From assembly GCA_003242085.1 (NCBI GenBank), contig QBML01000003.1:62001-126000 (forward strand): DNA of 64,000 nt, written 5' to 3'. This stretch comes from Pseudanabaena frigida. Its GTDB lineage: Bacteria; Cyanobacteriota; Cyanobacteriia; Pseudanabaenales; Pseudanabaenaceae. This document shows positions 27,569 through 36,958 of this stretch, in pieces. Under the pieces are notes generated by a model. It saw nothing but the letters and a program-made list of their open reading frames with translations, was not told where the DNA came from and searched no databases. Both the position numbers and the translations under genes were made by a program. Within the stretch, counting starts at the first letter, position 1, and every line of letters begins with the position of its first letter.

Positions 27569-29209
27569 ATGAACACCGCAGAATTATTAGTTAAATGTTT
27601 GGAACAAGAGGAAGTTGAATATATTTTCGGCCTCCCTGGAGAAGAGAATATGGCTGTTCTGAATGCCCTTGAAAACTCTTCGATCAAATTTATTACCACT
27701 CGCCATGAGCAAGGCGCAGCCTTTATGGCAGATGTCTATGGGCGGCTGACAGGAAAACCGGGGGTATGTTTATCGACGTTGGGCCCGGGGGCTACAAATT
27801 TGATGACGGGGGTTGCCGATGCAAATTTAGACTGTGCGCCATTAATTGCGATTACAGGTCAAGTAGGAACTGATCGGATGCATATCAATTCCCATCAATA
27901 TCTCGATTTAGTTGCGATGTTTGAGCCTGTGACCAAATGGAATGCTCAAATTGTGCGCCCTAGTATTACTCCTGAAATTGTGCGTAAGGCTTTTAAAATT
28001 GCCAAATCGGAAAAACCGGGAGCTGTGCATATTGACCTACCAGAAAATATTGCCAGTATGGATGTTACGGGTCAGCCACTCTTGATTAAAGGCGATCGCA
28101 ACTCGATGTATGCGTCCTATCGTAGTCTTTCAGAAGCAGCACTTTTGATTGCACAGGCAAAAAATCCCTTAATTTTGGTAGGAAATGGAGCAATTCGTTC
28201 TCATGCTAGCCAAGCACTGACGGATTTTGCCACGCGCTTGAATATTCCCGTTGCCAATACATTTATGGGTAAAGGTGTAATTCCCTATCGTCATCCTTTG
28301 GCGCTCTGGTCATTGGGATTACAGCAAAGAGATATTATCAACTGTGCCTTTGATGAAACGGATTTGGTGATTGCCGTTGGTTATGACTTAATCGAATATT
28401 CACCCAAGAAATGGAATCCCAAGAGTTCCATTCCCATTATTCACATTGGCGAATTGCCTGCGGAAGTGGATAGCAGCTATATGCCTCAAGTGGAAATCGT
28501 CGGCGATATTTCTGATTCACTTGTGGAAATTATGCATCGCTGCGATCGCTCAGGAATGTCTGCCCCCCACGCGATCACCTTGCGTCCCCAAATCCTCGCC
28601 ACCTATGAGCAGTATGCCCATGATGAAGGGTTTCCAATTAAGCCCCAAAAGATTGTCTACGATCTGCGCCAAGTGATGGGAGCGGAGGATGTGGTGATTT
28701 CTGATGTAGGAGCGCATAAAATGTGGATGGCGCGTCACTACCATTGCGATCGCCCTAATACTTGCATTATTTCCAACGGTTTCGCGGCAATGGGTATCGC
28801 TATCCCTGGGGCGGTCGCTGCAAAATTAGTCAATCCCACGCGCAAGGTTGTTGCCGTTACTGGCGATGGTGGTTTCATGATGAATATGCAAGAGCTAGAG
28901 ACTGCAACTCGGATCGGCACTCCTTTTGTGACACTAATCTTTAATGATGGTGGTTATGGTTTGATTGAATGGAAGCAAAACATCCATTACGGTAGGTCTG
29001 CTTTCATCAAGTTTGGGAATCCTGATTTTGTGAAGCTTGCCGAAAGTATGGGGCTTAAAGGCTATCGGGTCACTTCGGCGATCGATCTCATTCCCACGCT
29101 CAAGGAAGCTCTCGAACAGGATGTTCCTGCTGTGATCGATTGTCCTGTTGATTACAGAGAGAATATGCTCTTTTCGCGCAAAGTTGGCGAACTGTCTTGT
29201 CCTCTTTAA
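27569..29209 (+). CDS. 2-oxoglutarate decarboxylase (acetolactate synthase-like, ThDP-dependent)
   Basis: 546 residues with the ThDP-enzyme layout: an N-terminal Pyr domain with the catalytic Glu (E47, RHEQGAAFMADVYGR), a central Rossmann domain and the C-terminal ThDP motif GDGGFMMNMQELETA ending NDGGYG. Databases often label it acetolactate synthase large subunit. The SSADH gene just upstream and the very similar sequence remembered from Synechococcus PCC 7002 indicate 2-oxoglutarate decarboxylase, which makes succinic semialdehyde and closes the TCA cycle. A true IlvB would be expected to have FAD-binding and valine-control features, not obvious here. Confidence 0.8.
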   Translation: MNTAELLVKCLEQEEVEYIFGLPGEENMAVLNALENSSIKFITTRHEQGAAFMADVYGRLTGKPGVCLSTLGPGATNLMTGVADANLDCAPLIAITGQVGTDRMHINSHQYLDLVAMFEPVTKWNAQIVRPSITPEIVRKAFKIAKSEKPGAVHIDLPENIASMDVTGQPLLIKGDRNSMYASYRSLSEAALLIAQAKNPLILVGNGAIRSHASQALTDFATRLNIPVANTFMGKGVIPYRHPLALWSLGLQQRDIINCAFDETDLVIAVGYDLIEYSPKKWNPKSSIPIIHIGELPAEVDSSYMPQVEIVGDISDSLVEIMHRCDRSGMSAPHAITLRPQILATYEQYAHDEGFPIKPQKIVYDLRQVMGAEDVVISDVGAHKMWMARHYHCDRPNTCIISNGFAAMGIAIPGAVAAKLVNPTRKVVAVTGDGGFMMNMQELETATRIGTPFVTLIFNDGGYGLIEWKQNIHYGRSAFIKFGNPDFVKLAESMGLKGYRVTSAIDLIPTLKEALEQDVPAVIDCPVDYRENMLFSRKVGELSCPL

Positions 29210-29265
29210 TGTAGATGGCGATAGTCGTATTCTATGGCTAAGGCAATGGGTTGAGTTAGAAATTC

Positions 29266-29736
29266 ATGAATAAAGGGGCGGTTATAGACAAAACAGGAAC
29301 CTACCGTTATTTGCTATGGAGAGAATGGGATTTAGATAAATCAAAACTTGTTTTTGTGATGCTGAATCCTAGTAAAGCGGATGCAGATATTGATGACCCG
29401 ACGCTGCGGCGATGTATCAATTTTACCAAATCGTGGGGTTACGGTTCGCTGAGGGTAGTTAATCTATTTGCTTATAGATCTGCAAGTCCTTTAGATCTTA
29501 AAAAGGTGGATGATCCTATAGGCAAACAGAACGATCGCTATTTAAAAAAGGCGATTAAGTCAGCCGATCAGGTTGTTGTTGCTTGGGGAAATAACGGTAA
29601 GTTAATGCAACGCGATCGCTTTGTTTTAGAGTTGCTATCTAAACTCAATATTCAACCTCACTGTTTAGGAATTACAAAAGCAGGTTATCCACGTCATCCT
29701 CTATATGTCGCGTATAGTAAGCTGTCTGTTTTTTAA
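29266..29736 (+). CDS. DUF1643 domain protein
   Basis: 156 residues matching the DUF1643 pattern: YRYLLWREWD, then FVMLNPSKADADIDDPTLRRC (about 33-53), RVVNLFAYRSASP and VVAWGNNG. The function of the family is unknown; members are often in accessory or phage-like regions. It follows the TCA-bypass pair by 56 bp on the same strand but is probably a separate gene. The C-terminus PRHPLYV is also typical. Confidence 0.8.
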   Translation: MNKGAVIDKTGTYRYLLWREWDLDKSKLVFVMLNPSKADADIDDPTLRRCINFTKSWGYGSLRVVNLFAYRSASPLDLKKVDDPIGKQNDRYLKKAIKSADQVVVAWGNNGKLMQRDRFVLELLSKLNIQPHCLGITKAGYPRHPLYVAYSKLSVF

Positions 29737-30097
29737 TAATGTACTCTTCTATTAATTGACTTATTCCCAATAACAAGAGGCTGAAATCCATAATATTTTA
29801 TTTGTATTCTCAATTATTTTGAATTTTTAGAGAGCCCCTAATGTATATTTTTTTTGCGATTTCTTTTGGGGCAAAGCACCTAAAATTATTTTAAGATGGT
29901 TATCATTTATATCTAGAAGACAAAAATTTCTTGTAAAACTATTTGCGATTACTTCAGACCAAAAAGACCGCTAACTCGTAAATAATGAATACCAAAATTA
30001 GATAAATGATAATTTCTTGATATAATTTAATTAATCATACTTCGATAAAAATCAAACTGAGATAGAAAAATCAAGTTTATAAATTGAATCAATATTT
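29737..30097. other. AT-rich gap without recognisable feature
   Basis: 361 bp of AT-rich DNA upstream of the peptidase gene with no HIP1 site, no hairpin of note and no credible ORF on either strand. It presumably carries the peptidase promoter. The base composition contrasts with the neighbouring core genes. Confidence 0.5.
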
Positions 30098-30880
30098 ATG
30101 TATCATCAACTGCCTCCTGATTTTCTTTATTCAGCCCACTTATTAAAGGTAATATTTAATGATTCATCTGGTAGTACTAAAGAAATTTTAGGAACAGGCT
30201 TTGTTTTGGCAATCAAAGATGATGTCCCCATGATTATCACAAATAGACATGTTGTTGAACTTGACTATAAGCAACCTACTGCAAAGTATAAAGATTATTC
30301 ATTATCGGAATTATACATAACTGGAAGAAGAGCAGATAATACGACTTATTCTTTTAGAATTGCTCCTAGCGCTAAAGTTTTTTATAGTGACATCATTGAG
30401 AATGACATTGCATTAATAGAATCGAAAGTTTATGCAGATTCTTATAATCAAGACGGTTGGCATTTCTACTTTAATTTAGAACATCTTGCTACGAAGGAAG
30501 TATTTGATAATCAATTAGAACCTTACGATGATGTAGCCTTTGCTGGTTTCCCAGACTCATATGACAAGGTTGCAAATCGACCAATTTTGAGATCTGGGAA
30601 AATTGCCAGCGATCCCAAATATGACTATTCATGGAGTAGGAGTTTTGAAGGTAGTTGTGTTGCCTATGAAGCTTTCTCATCAGGAGGTGCGTCTGGTAGC
30701 CCTGTTTTTGCTCCTCCCAAAGGAGTGCTAGAAATGCCTAGGTCACGGGATGGATATCTTGTTGGAATTAATGCAGGACATGTTAAAGATCCCGACTTTT
30801 ATTCTGGTCATAGTGGTATTTCATATTTCTATAAATCTACGGTGATTTGGGATATTCTTCATAAAGAAGGACTAATTTAA
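30098..30880 (+). CDS. Trypsin-like serine peptidase, cytoplasmic
   Basis: 260 residues. A chymotrypsin-fold triad is visible: H51 in TNRHVVE, D103 in ENDIALIES and S199 in GGASGSPVF. There is no signal peptide and no PDZ domain, so it is not a DegP/HtrA protein. GTGFVLAIKDD near residue 33 is the usual first barrel strand. Small cytoplasmic peptidases of this kind often act as parts of signalling or defence pairs, but no partner is obvious here. The surrounding DNA is AT-rich, which may mean recent acquisition. Confidence 0.75.
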   Translation: MYHQLPPDFLYSAHLLKVIFNDSSGSTKEILGTGFVLAIKDDVPMIITNRHVVELDYKQPTAKYKDYSLSELYITGRRADNTTYSFRIAPSAKVFYSDIIENDIALIESKVYADSYNQDGWHFYFNLEHLATKEVFDNQLEPYDDVAFAGFPDSYDKVANRPILRSGKIASDPKYDYSWSRSFEGSCVAYEAFSSGGASGSPVFAPPKGVLEMPRSRDGYLVGINAGHVKDPDFYSGHSGISYFYKSTVIWDILHKEGLI

Positions 30881-31052
30881 GAGAAAAAGAAGGTGTGTTG
30901 AAACCTAAAAATGCCTATACTCTAGTTAACCATCCATTAAGATTCTTTAGTACCGCATAACTAATCAAAATAGTATGGAGTACATAATGAGTAACACATG
31001 TAGACACTATACTGTAAGGACATAACAACTTAGCTAGGTGAAAATAAACAGC

Positions 31053-31364
31053 ATGTTATCCCTAAGTTATCCACATATCGAAAAAGAAGAAAATCAGCCT
31101 GCACGATTGCAACGATTGCCTCGTATTAGAATCGCCCAAATCGTTATGGATTATATTGCCTATGGTTGGTCAGTAGAAGAAATTTGTCGCCAACATCTGT
31201 ATTTAACACTAGCCGAAGCCCATGCAGCAATGGGCTACTACTTTGACCACCAAGAAGAAATAGATCGAGAAATCAGTCAAGAATGGCAACAAGTGCAAGA
31301 AAATACAACTCAAGCCACTAAATCACCTTTCTACATTCGGATGAAAGCTAAAGGACTGCTGTAA
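31053..31364 (+). CDS. DUF433 protein (antitoxin-like)
   Basis: 103 residues from ATG 31053 (GTG at 31038 is also possible). The DUF433 helix-turn-helix pattern is clear: LPRIRIAQIVMDYIAYGWSVEEICRQHLYLTLAEAHAAMGYYFDHQEEID. DUF433 proteins pair with DUF5615 PIN-like proteins in predicted toxin-antitoxin modules. The next gene, a DUF5615 protein, starts directly after its stop codon with no gap. A second, unrelated-looking pair of the same kind is at 51547-52130. Confidence 0.8.
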   Translation: MLSLSYPHIEKEENQPARLQRLPRIRIAQIVMDYIAYGWSVEEICRQHLYLTLAEAHAAMGYYFDHQEEIDREISQEWQQVQENTTQATKSPFYIRMKAKGLL

Positions 31365-31715
31365 ATGACTATTGCTCTGTACATGGATGTTCATGTTCCT
31401 CAAGCGATTACCGAGCAGTTACGTCGCCGAGGCATAGATGTATTGACTGCATTTGAGGACAGAACTCAAGAACTTCCTGACGATCAACTTTTAGTTAGAG
31501 TGACCGAACTTAAGCGAGTCCTATTTACCCAAGATATTCGATTTAGAGTTTTAGCTGAAACTTGGCAAACAGAAGGCAAATATTTCTCAGGGCTGATTTT
31601 TGGACATCAACTCGGAGGCACTATCGGTCAATTTGTTAAAGATTTAGAATTGATTGCTAATGCTTCCGAACCCGATGAATGGATAAATGCGGTTGAGTAT
31701 ATTCCCTTTAAGTGA
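31365..31715 (+). CDS. DUF5615 PIN-like protein (predicted toxin)
   Basis: 116 residues of the Mut7-C/PIN-like DUF5615 group. It has the typical opening ALYMDVHVPQAITEQLRRRGIDVLTAFE with an early Asp (D8) and FTQDIRF (D57) as candidate metal ligands, then FSGLIFGHQ. It is predicted to be a ribonuclease-like toxin controlled by the DUF433 partner. The canonical LLDENL start is altered to YMDVHV. The gene is followed by 40 bp and a convergent M16 peptidase gene. Confidence 0.78.
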   Translation: MTIALYMDVHVPQAITEQLRRRGIDVLTAFEDRTQELPDDQLLVRVTELKRVLFTQDIRFRVLAETWQTEGKYFSGLIFGHQLGGTIGQFVKDLELIANASEPDEWINAVEYIPFK

Positions 31716-31755
31716 GAAGCAAATAACTACATTGGATAATTGAATATGCCACAAT

Positions 31756-33228
31756 CTATACTTCTGCACTTTTGACTTTGGCGATCGCCTTAACCTTAGA
31801 GCGTCGCCATAATTTATAACCGATCGCACCACCAATAATGAGCAGCAGCACCACTCCACCAATCAGTAAACCACTGAATACAGTAATCACAGGTTGATGG
31901 ATTCCCACAAAACGACGCTGAGGGACAAAATAGGATTGAATCACTCTCACCAGATCGGCAGCAGTGACTTTATTGATTTCTGCATCATAGTCTGGCACAA
32001 CCTCATTATCCGAGAGAATTGTTGACCAATCCAACAGCCAACTCGCTCGCGTCATATTGTCTTCCATCGAAATCGACCAACGACCGATCAGGGCTGTCTT
32101 CGCTTCCGCTAAACGCTTTGCGTCAATCTTGCCTTGACGTAGCTGTTCGATGTAGGTATCGATATACTGCAAAATTGCATCGCGATGCTTCTCTTCAGAG
32201 CGCGTAGAAATAGCAAAATAACCAACATCTTTAAAAGATGAATTATATGCTCCGATACTGTAAACTAGCCCTCGCTTTGTGCGAATCTCTTGGGAGAGGT
32301 CCCGATCCATAAATTCCGAGAGAACCTGAAGCGCCCAGCGATCGCGATGTTTCTTACCTACGGTTTGCACCCCAGTCATTAAGCTAATTTGGTCATTGAG
32401 CATGGGGCCCCCGACCTTGACTTGATAGGGCCCCGCATTAGGAGAAGTGGGTGTCACAAAGTCTGGACTCTTGTTACCCGCTGGCAGATTACCAAAGTGT
32501 TTTTTGACTAAAGTACGTAATTGTTGGGGAGTGATATTCCCCACGACGATTAAAACGGCATTGCGGGGTGTGTAGTATTGCTTGTAATAGGCAAGCAACA
32601 TCTCGCGATTAATCTGATTCAGCGAATCCTCTTCGCCGATGACACTCATGGTCAAAGTGGAGTTAGGGAATAGCTGTTGCGAAACCTTGCGACTCAAATC
32701 GTAGCCATAACCCCATGCTTCTAACTTATTAACTAGCCAACCATATTGTCCGCCTTTTTCCTGAAATACTACATGACGCTCTTTATCGATTTTGTCAGCA
32801 GGTAAGATCGAGTGAAAGACAATTTGTGATAGCCAATCAAGGGCAATATCAGCGTCGCGATCGCCGACTTGGGCATAGTAACCAGTTAGTTCTTTGGTTG
32901 TCCAGCCATTCCAAATACCGCCCCTAGTGGAAATGACATCTTTAATTTGTTCTTCATTCCAGCGTTCTGTTCCATCAAAGAGCATATGCTCAAGATAGTG
33001 AGAAATTCCATTGTTTGCGGTTGTTTCGTAACGAGAGCCAGTATTAACCGCCAGCATCACAATTACGGATTTGCTATCTAGACGCGGCAAATGCCACACG
33101 CGCAACCCATTCGGTAACTGATAGCGTTGTAGAGAAGATAAGGCGCTACTCTTTGTTTCTAAGGCAAGTGCGGGAGTTGCGGTAAAGAGGAGTAATAGGA
33201 ATAAAAAGAGTTGTCGGAATCGGTACAT
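31756..33228 (-). CDS. M16-family zinc peptidase, exported and C-terminally anchored
   Basis: 490 residues. It has an N-terminal signal peptide (LFLFLLLLFTATPALA), then the pitrilysin zinc motif HYLEH (77-81) with a downstream Glu in RHVVFQEKGG (about 150-157). A second M16 domain lacks the motif, and a C-terminal membrane span (FSGLLIGGVVLLLIIGGAIGYKLW) is followed by a basic tail. It is probably active in the periplasm or at the membrane on small peptides or mis-sorted proteins. Its ATG lies directly beside a relic of the hisS 3' end. Confidence 0.88.
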   Translation of the reverse strand: MYRFRQLFLFLLLLFTATPALALETKSSALSSLQRYQLPNGLRVWHLPRLDSKSVIVMLAVNTGSRYETTANNGISHYLEHMLFDGTERWNEEQIKDVISTRGGIWNGWTTKELTGYYAQVGDRDADIALDWLSQIVFHSILPADKIDKERHVVFQEKGGQYGWLVNKLEAWGYGYDLSRKVSQQLFPNSTLTMSVIGEEDSLNQINREMLLAYYKQYYTPRNAVLIVVGNITPQQLRTLVKKHFGNLPAGNKSPDFVTPTSPNAGPYQVKVGGPMLNDQISLMTGVQTVGKKHRDRWALQVLSEFMDRDLSQEIRTKRGLVYSIGAYNSSFKDVGYFAISTRSEEKHRDAILQYIDTYIEQLRQGKIDAKRLAEAKTALIGRWSISMEDNMTRASWLLDWSTILSDNEVVPDYDAEINKVTAADLVRVIQSYFVPQRRFVGIHQPVITVFSGLLIGGVVLLLIIGGAIGYKLWRRSKVKAIAKVKSAEV

Positions 33229-33446
33229 TGCAATTTTTGTCCTCAGACTTCAAAACTGGAACTGAGATCGGCGATCGCGACTGCATAAATCACTATAACA
33301 ACTCTTCAGGCAAAAAATCTTCATCTAGCGTTTGCTCATCCTGCGATCGCTGGCAGAGCGAAACGATGCACTGAGCTTGCCGAAGTGTCGAAACCCTAGC
33401 AAAAACTTTAATTACAATTTTTGGTGTAATATTTCAAAACTGGAAC
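33229..33446 (-). pseudogene. Two relics of the hisS 3' end
   Basis: On the minus strand 33247-33290 reads AVAIADLSSSFEV-stop, against AVAIADLSDSFEALRQKL-stop at the real hisS end (35227 on). A second relic around 33409-33446 reads SFEILHQKL-stop, preceded by a short deletion that breaks the frame. Both include the flanking 3' bases of hisS. They lie between the M16 gene and yciI, about 2 kb from hisS. The rest of the gap 33229-33590 holds HIP1 sites and a GTGTCGAAACCCT repeat also seen near 21.99 kb. Confidence 0.75.
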
Positions 33447-33590
33447 GGCGATCGCGAGTCCATCATCAAACTAATTCACCACACAAAATAAATTTTTAAT
33501 TCCTGTCGAAATGACAAAGTCTCGCTCGTCATAGAAATATAAAGCATAAAAAATCTGTGCTTTAATCAAACCCAAAACGGACAGACACCG

Positions 33591-33926
33591 ATGAAATACG
33601 CAATTATGGTCTATGAAACCGAGCAAGACATTCGCGATCGCCCCCAAACTATGCCAGCCTATGGTGCATACTCCCAAGCGTTAGCCGAAGCAGGAGTAGC
33701 CGCAGGCGGTGCGGCACTTCACCCTAGCAACACAGCCACAACCATTCGCATCCAAAACGGACAGCGTAACGTTCAAGATGGCCCCTATGCCGACACAAAA
33801 GAACAACTCGGTGGCTTTTTCTTAATTGATGTCCCCGACTTAGATACCGCAATGGATTGGGCTGCCCGTTGCCCAGCCGCCAGTAATTGCGCGGTCGAAG
33901 TCCGTCCCTTGCTACCAATGAGCTAA
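33591..33926 (+). CDS. YciI-like (DGPF-domain) protein
   Basis: 111 residues with a ferredoxin-like YciI fold: MKYAIMVYETE at the start and DGPYADTKEQLGGFFLIDVPDLDTAMDWAARCP (around 63-95), the DGPF motif. Proteins of this type are the hallmark partner of ECF42 sigma factors. The sigma gene begins at the very next base after the TAA. Function is unknown; a small-molecule or stress sensor is usually proposed. Confidence 0.88.
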   Translation: MKYAIMVYETEQDIRDRPQTMPAYGAYSQALAEAGVAAGGAALHPSNTATTIRIQNGQRNVQDGPYADTKEQLGGFFLIDVPDLDTAMDWAARCPAASNCAVEVRPLLPMS

Positions 33927-35162
33927 ATGCAGATGGAAGCACGTCGAGCCGCAGAATTAGCTGCACGCAACTCCTATGGTAGGCTAGTTGCCTATTTAGC
34001 CGCCCAAACAAGGGATGTTGTCGCCGCCGAAGATGCCCTCGGCGATGCTTTCCTCTCCGCCTTAAAAACTTGGACAGAAAGCGGCGTTCCCAAAAATCCT
34101 GAAGCATGGCTGCTAGTAACAGCACGAAATCGACTGATTGATGCAGGAAGGCGATCGCAAGTTCGCGACAAAGTTCTCAATACTTTCAAACTGAACGGAT
34201 TAGAATCTTCAACTGAGCCATCTTTAGAATCAGTAACCTTTCCCGACGATCGCTTGAAATTATTATTCATTTGCGCCCACCCTGCGATCGATCCCACAAT
34301 TCACACGCCCTTGATGTTGCAAACTGTTCTCGGTCTCAATGCCGCCCAGATTGCTTCAGCATTTTTAGTTGCTCCAGCGACAATGAGCCAGCGTCTTGTC
34401 AGAGCTAAGACAAAAATTCGTGATGCGGGAATTGCGTTTGAATTGCCAGAAGAGAAGGATTTACCAATTCGCCTTGCCGCAGTTTTAGAAGCGATATATG
34501 CAGCCTATACCAACGCTTGGGAAACTGTAGATGGCAGCGACCCACGCCATCGAGGATTAGCGGAAGAAGCAATCTGGCTCGCGCGTCTGTGCGTTCAGCT
34601 AATGCCCAAAGAGCCAGAAGCAAGAGGATTACTTGCGCTCATGCTCTACTGCGAATCTCGACGTGATGCCCGACGGACTGCTAATGGTTCCTATGTACCA
34701 CTGTTGCAGCAAGATACGAGCCTATGGTCGCAGTCAGCGATCGCTGAAGCAGAAAAGGAACTAGCACAAGCAGCAACCTTTAAGCAATTGGGCAGATTTC
34801 AACTGGAAGCTGCAATTCAATCGATTCACGCTCAACGAGCGATCGCCCAGAAAGTCAATTGGCAAGCATTAGCATTACTTTACGAAGGGTTGATTCAGCT
34901 TTCGCCGACTTTGGGCGCTTTAGTCAGTCATGCGGCGGCGATCGCGGAAGTACAAGGAATAGAACAGGGCTTAATCCGACTCGATGCAATTCCTATAGAA
35001 TCCATCAAAAATTACCAACCCTATTGGGCGCTAAAAGCTCATTTATTCCAGCAGTTAGGTGCTACATCAGCAGCAAAACAAGCCTATTCCAGAGCGATCG
35101 GTCTTACCGAAGATGCCGCCATCCGCGAGTTTCTCCTCAAACAGTTTCCGTTGGAAGGGTAG
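33927..35162 (+). CDS. ECF42-type RNA polymerase sigma factor
   Basis: 411 residues, much longer than a usual ECF sigma factor (about 180). Sigma2 is at about 15-75 (VVAAEDALGDAFLSALKTW, PEAWLLVTARNRLID). Sigma4 is at about 125-175 (LGLNAAQIASAFLVAPATMSQRLVRAK). A large C-terminal helical/TPR-like extension (DUF6596) fills the rest. This architecture plus an upstream YciI gene defines ECF42, in which the C-terminal domain replaces an anti-sigma factor. The DNA is host-like with HIP1 sites, so if acquired it is not very recent. Confidence 0.88.
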   Translation: MQMEARRAAELAARNSYGRLVAYLAAQTRDVVAAEDALGDAFLSALKTWTESGVPKNPEAWLLVTARNRLIDAGRRSQVRDKVLNTFKLNGLESSTEPSLESVTFPDDRLKLLFICAHPAIDPTIHTPLMLQTVLGLNAAQIASAFLVAPATMSQRLVRAKTKIRDAGIAFELPEEKDLPIRLAAVLEAIYAAYTNAWETVDGSDPRHRGLAEEAIWLARLCVQLMPKEPEARGLLALMLYCESRRDARRTANGSYVPLLQQDTSLWSQSAIAEAEKELAQAATFKQLGRFQLEAAIQSIHAQRAIAQKVNWQALALLYEGLIQLSPTLGALVSHAAAIAEVQGIEQGLIRLDAIPIESIKNYQPYWALKAHLFQQLGATSAAKQAYSRAIGLTEDAAIREFLLKQFPLEG

Positions 35163-35164
35163 GC

Positions 35165-35219
35165 TTCGGCTTCGCTCAGCCACCATTTTTTGTAACTGCG
35201 CTGGCTGAGCGAAGCCGAA
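35165..35219. terminator. Hairpin between convergent sigma-factor and hisS genes
   Basis: An 18-bp perfect stem (35165-35182 with 35202-35219) has a 19-nt loop. It shares the GGCTTCGCTCAGCC core with repeats elsewhere in the window, so it may be a repeat recruited as a terminator. Confidence 0.6.
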
Positions 35220-35226
35220 ACCCTAA

Positions 35227-36492
35227 TTACAGCTTTTGTCGCAATGCCTCAAAACTATCACTGAGATCGGCGATTGCCACAGCTTCCTGATCGCCAGTTT
35301 CTAACCATTTGATTTGCACCTGACCAGCTTCAATTTCGCTATCACCAATCACCACAGCCGCTTTAGCATTTGCATTACTAGCACGCTTGAATTGCTTATC
35401 AAACTTCGCGCCACTGACATCGAGTTCCACCGTAAATCCAGCTTTACGGAACATCTGAGCAATGGATAGAGACTTAGCTTCCGCTTTTTCGCCGCGTGAG
35501 ACGATATAGAAATCAACTTGCGATCGCTTTTGTTCCGCGACCTGTTGCATCAGGATGACCAATCGCTCTAAGCCGATCGCCCAACCCACCGCAGGTACAT
35601 CTGCGCCACCTAATTCCGAGATGAGGCGATCGTAACGTCCGCCACCACAGACAGCCGACTGTGCGCCGAGTTGATTAGATTGGATCTCAAAGGCAGTGCG
35701 GGTGTAGTAGTCTAAGCCGCGCACAAGACGAGGATTGATGCGATAGGCGATATTCAGATCGCTAAGCAATGATTGCACCTTCTCGAAATGTTGCTGCGAC
35801 TCAGGGCTTAAATAATCGAGAATACTCGGCGCATCTTGGGAAATTTCTTGAGTGCGCTTGTCTTTGCTATCAAGAATTCTCAAAGGATTGCGGGTAAGGC
35901 GATCGCGAGAATCAGCGTCAATTTCTTCAACAAACGGCGTGAAATAGTCTACCAGCGCTTGACGATAGGCAACCCGATCTTCAGCACTGCCCACCGAGTT
36001 GAGATCGACGACGAGATCTTTTAAACCCACTGCTTGCAAGAAATCACTAGCGATCGCGATCGCTTCAGCATCAGCACGCGGATCGGCACTACCTAATACC
36101 TCGACACCTAACTGATGAAATTGACGCTGGCGACCTGCTTGGGGGCGCTCATAGCGAAACATGGCTCCCATGTACCAGAGACGCTGCACCCCGCCCTGAG
36201 CAAACAACTTATTTTCGATATACGATCGCGCCACACCTGCCGTACCTTCAGGTCGTAAAGTCAAAGAGCGATCGCCGCGATCGTTAAAGGTGTACATTTC
36301 TTTACCAACAATATCCGTGGCTTCACCGATGCCCCGCGCAAATAGCTCAGTTGCCTCAAAAATGGGCGTGCGAATTTCGGTATAGGCGGCTTGGCTGAGA
36401 ATTTGACGCGCAGTTGTCTCTAACTGCTGCCAGTAAAAAATTTCGGGGGCAAGAATATCGCGAGTGCCGCGTGTAACCTGAAGTGAAGACAT
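35227..36492 (-). CDS. hisS: Histidyl-tRNA synthetase
   Basis: 421 residues from ATG 36492, the normal length; a possible upstream extension to 36603 is repeat-like and unlikely. It has class II motifs: GTRDILAPE near the start, FRYERPQAGRQRQFHQLGVE (motif 2), GLDYYTRTAFE and AVCGGGRYDRLI (histidine-binding), with GWAIGLERLVIL (motif 3). The C-terminal anticodon domain ends VAIADLSDSFEALRQKL. Relics of this 3' end occur at 33.2-33.45 kb. Confidence 0.95.
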   Translation of the reverse strand: MSSLQVTRGTRDILAPEIFYWQQLETTARQILSQAAYTEIRTPIFEATELFARGIGEATDIVGKEMYTFNDRGDRSLTLRPEGTAGVARSYIENKLFAQGGVQRLWYMGAMFRYERPQAGRQRQFHQLGVEVLGSADPRADAEAIAIASDFLQAVGLKDLVVDLNSVGSAEDRVAYRQALVDYFTPFVEEIDADSRDRLTRNPLRILDSKDKRTQEISQDAPSILDYLSPESQQHFEKVQSLLSDLNIAYRINPRLVRGLDYYTRTAFEIQSNQLGAQSAVCGGGRYDRLISELGGADVPAVGWAIGLERLVILMQQVAEQKRSQVDFYIVSRGEKAEAKSLSIAQMFRKAGFTVELDVSGAKFDKQFKRASNANAKAAVVIGDSEIEAGQVQIKWLETGDQEAVAIADLSDSFEALRQKL

Positions 36493-36662
36493 GGATAAAA
36501 TAGAGTCTGTGATGTTATTCAAGAATACAGTAGAGGCAGCACGGCGCGGCGTATCTACTGTATTCACCGAGGTAAAAAGCTTAATTGCGATCGCACTGCA
36601 CATTCACAAGGTAACAAATCTGGGTAAAATCTGCATAGTGCCAGTTAATTTAAATAGTCCCT

Positions 36663-36917
36663 ATGCCAGAAGATAACGCCAATCAAATACCAACAAACCA
36701 AACGGCTAACGAAGCACTATTTAATGAGGTGCTAAAAAGTGTAGAAATCGATCCTGCTTTGCTGGCTGAACTTGGTGAAGTTACGAACGATCCCGAACAG
36801 GCGATCGATACCGCCATCCGACAATGGTTACAGCGTCGGGCGATCAAAGAAGCTGACCGCTCGCGTCCACTGACGATGAATCCTGTTGTACCACCACGCG
36901 GCGAGTGGAATGACTAG
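36663..36917 (+). CDS. Small hypothetical protein, paralogue of the next gene's C-terminus
   Basis: 84 residues. Its core VEIDPALLAELGEVTNDPEQAIDTAIRQWLQRR and tail GEWND correspond to VEIAPELLTELKEISEDPATVIDEAIRWWLRRR and DLWND in the following gene. The unit looks like a short helical protein, perhaps ribbon-helix-helix-like, with a Trp-basic motif. No family recognised. It is 41 bp upstream of its paralogue on the same strand, with holB after that. Confidence 0.65.
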   Translation: MPEDNANQIPTNQTANEALFNEVLKSVEIDPALLAELGEVTNDPEQAIDTAIRQWLQRRAIKEADRSRPLTMNPVVPPRGEWND

Positions 36918-36958
36918 GATAAAACAGGAAAATACTTTATACGCCGTACATCAAAGAC

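Noticed and set aside
27569..29209. Acetolactate synthase large subunit (ilvB) as the call
   Set aside because: The SSADH neighbour and family resemblance favour 2-oxoglutarate decarboxylase; no small subunit gene is adjacent.
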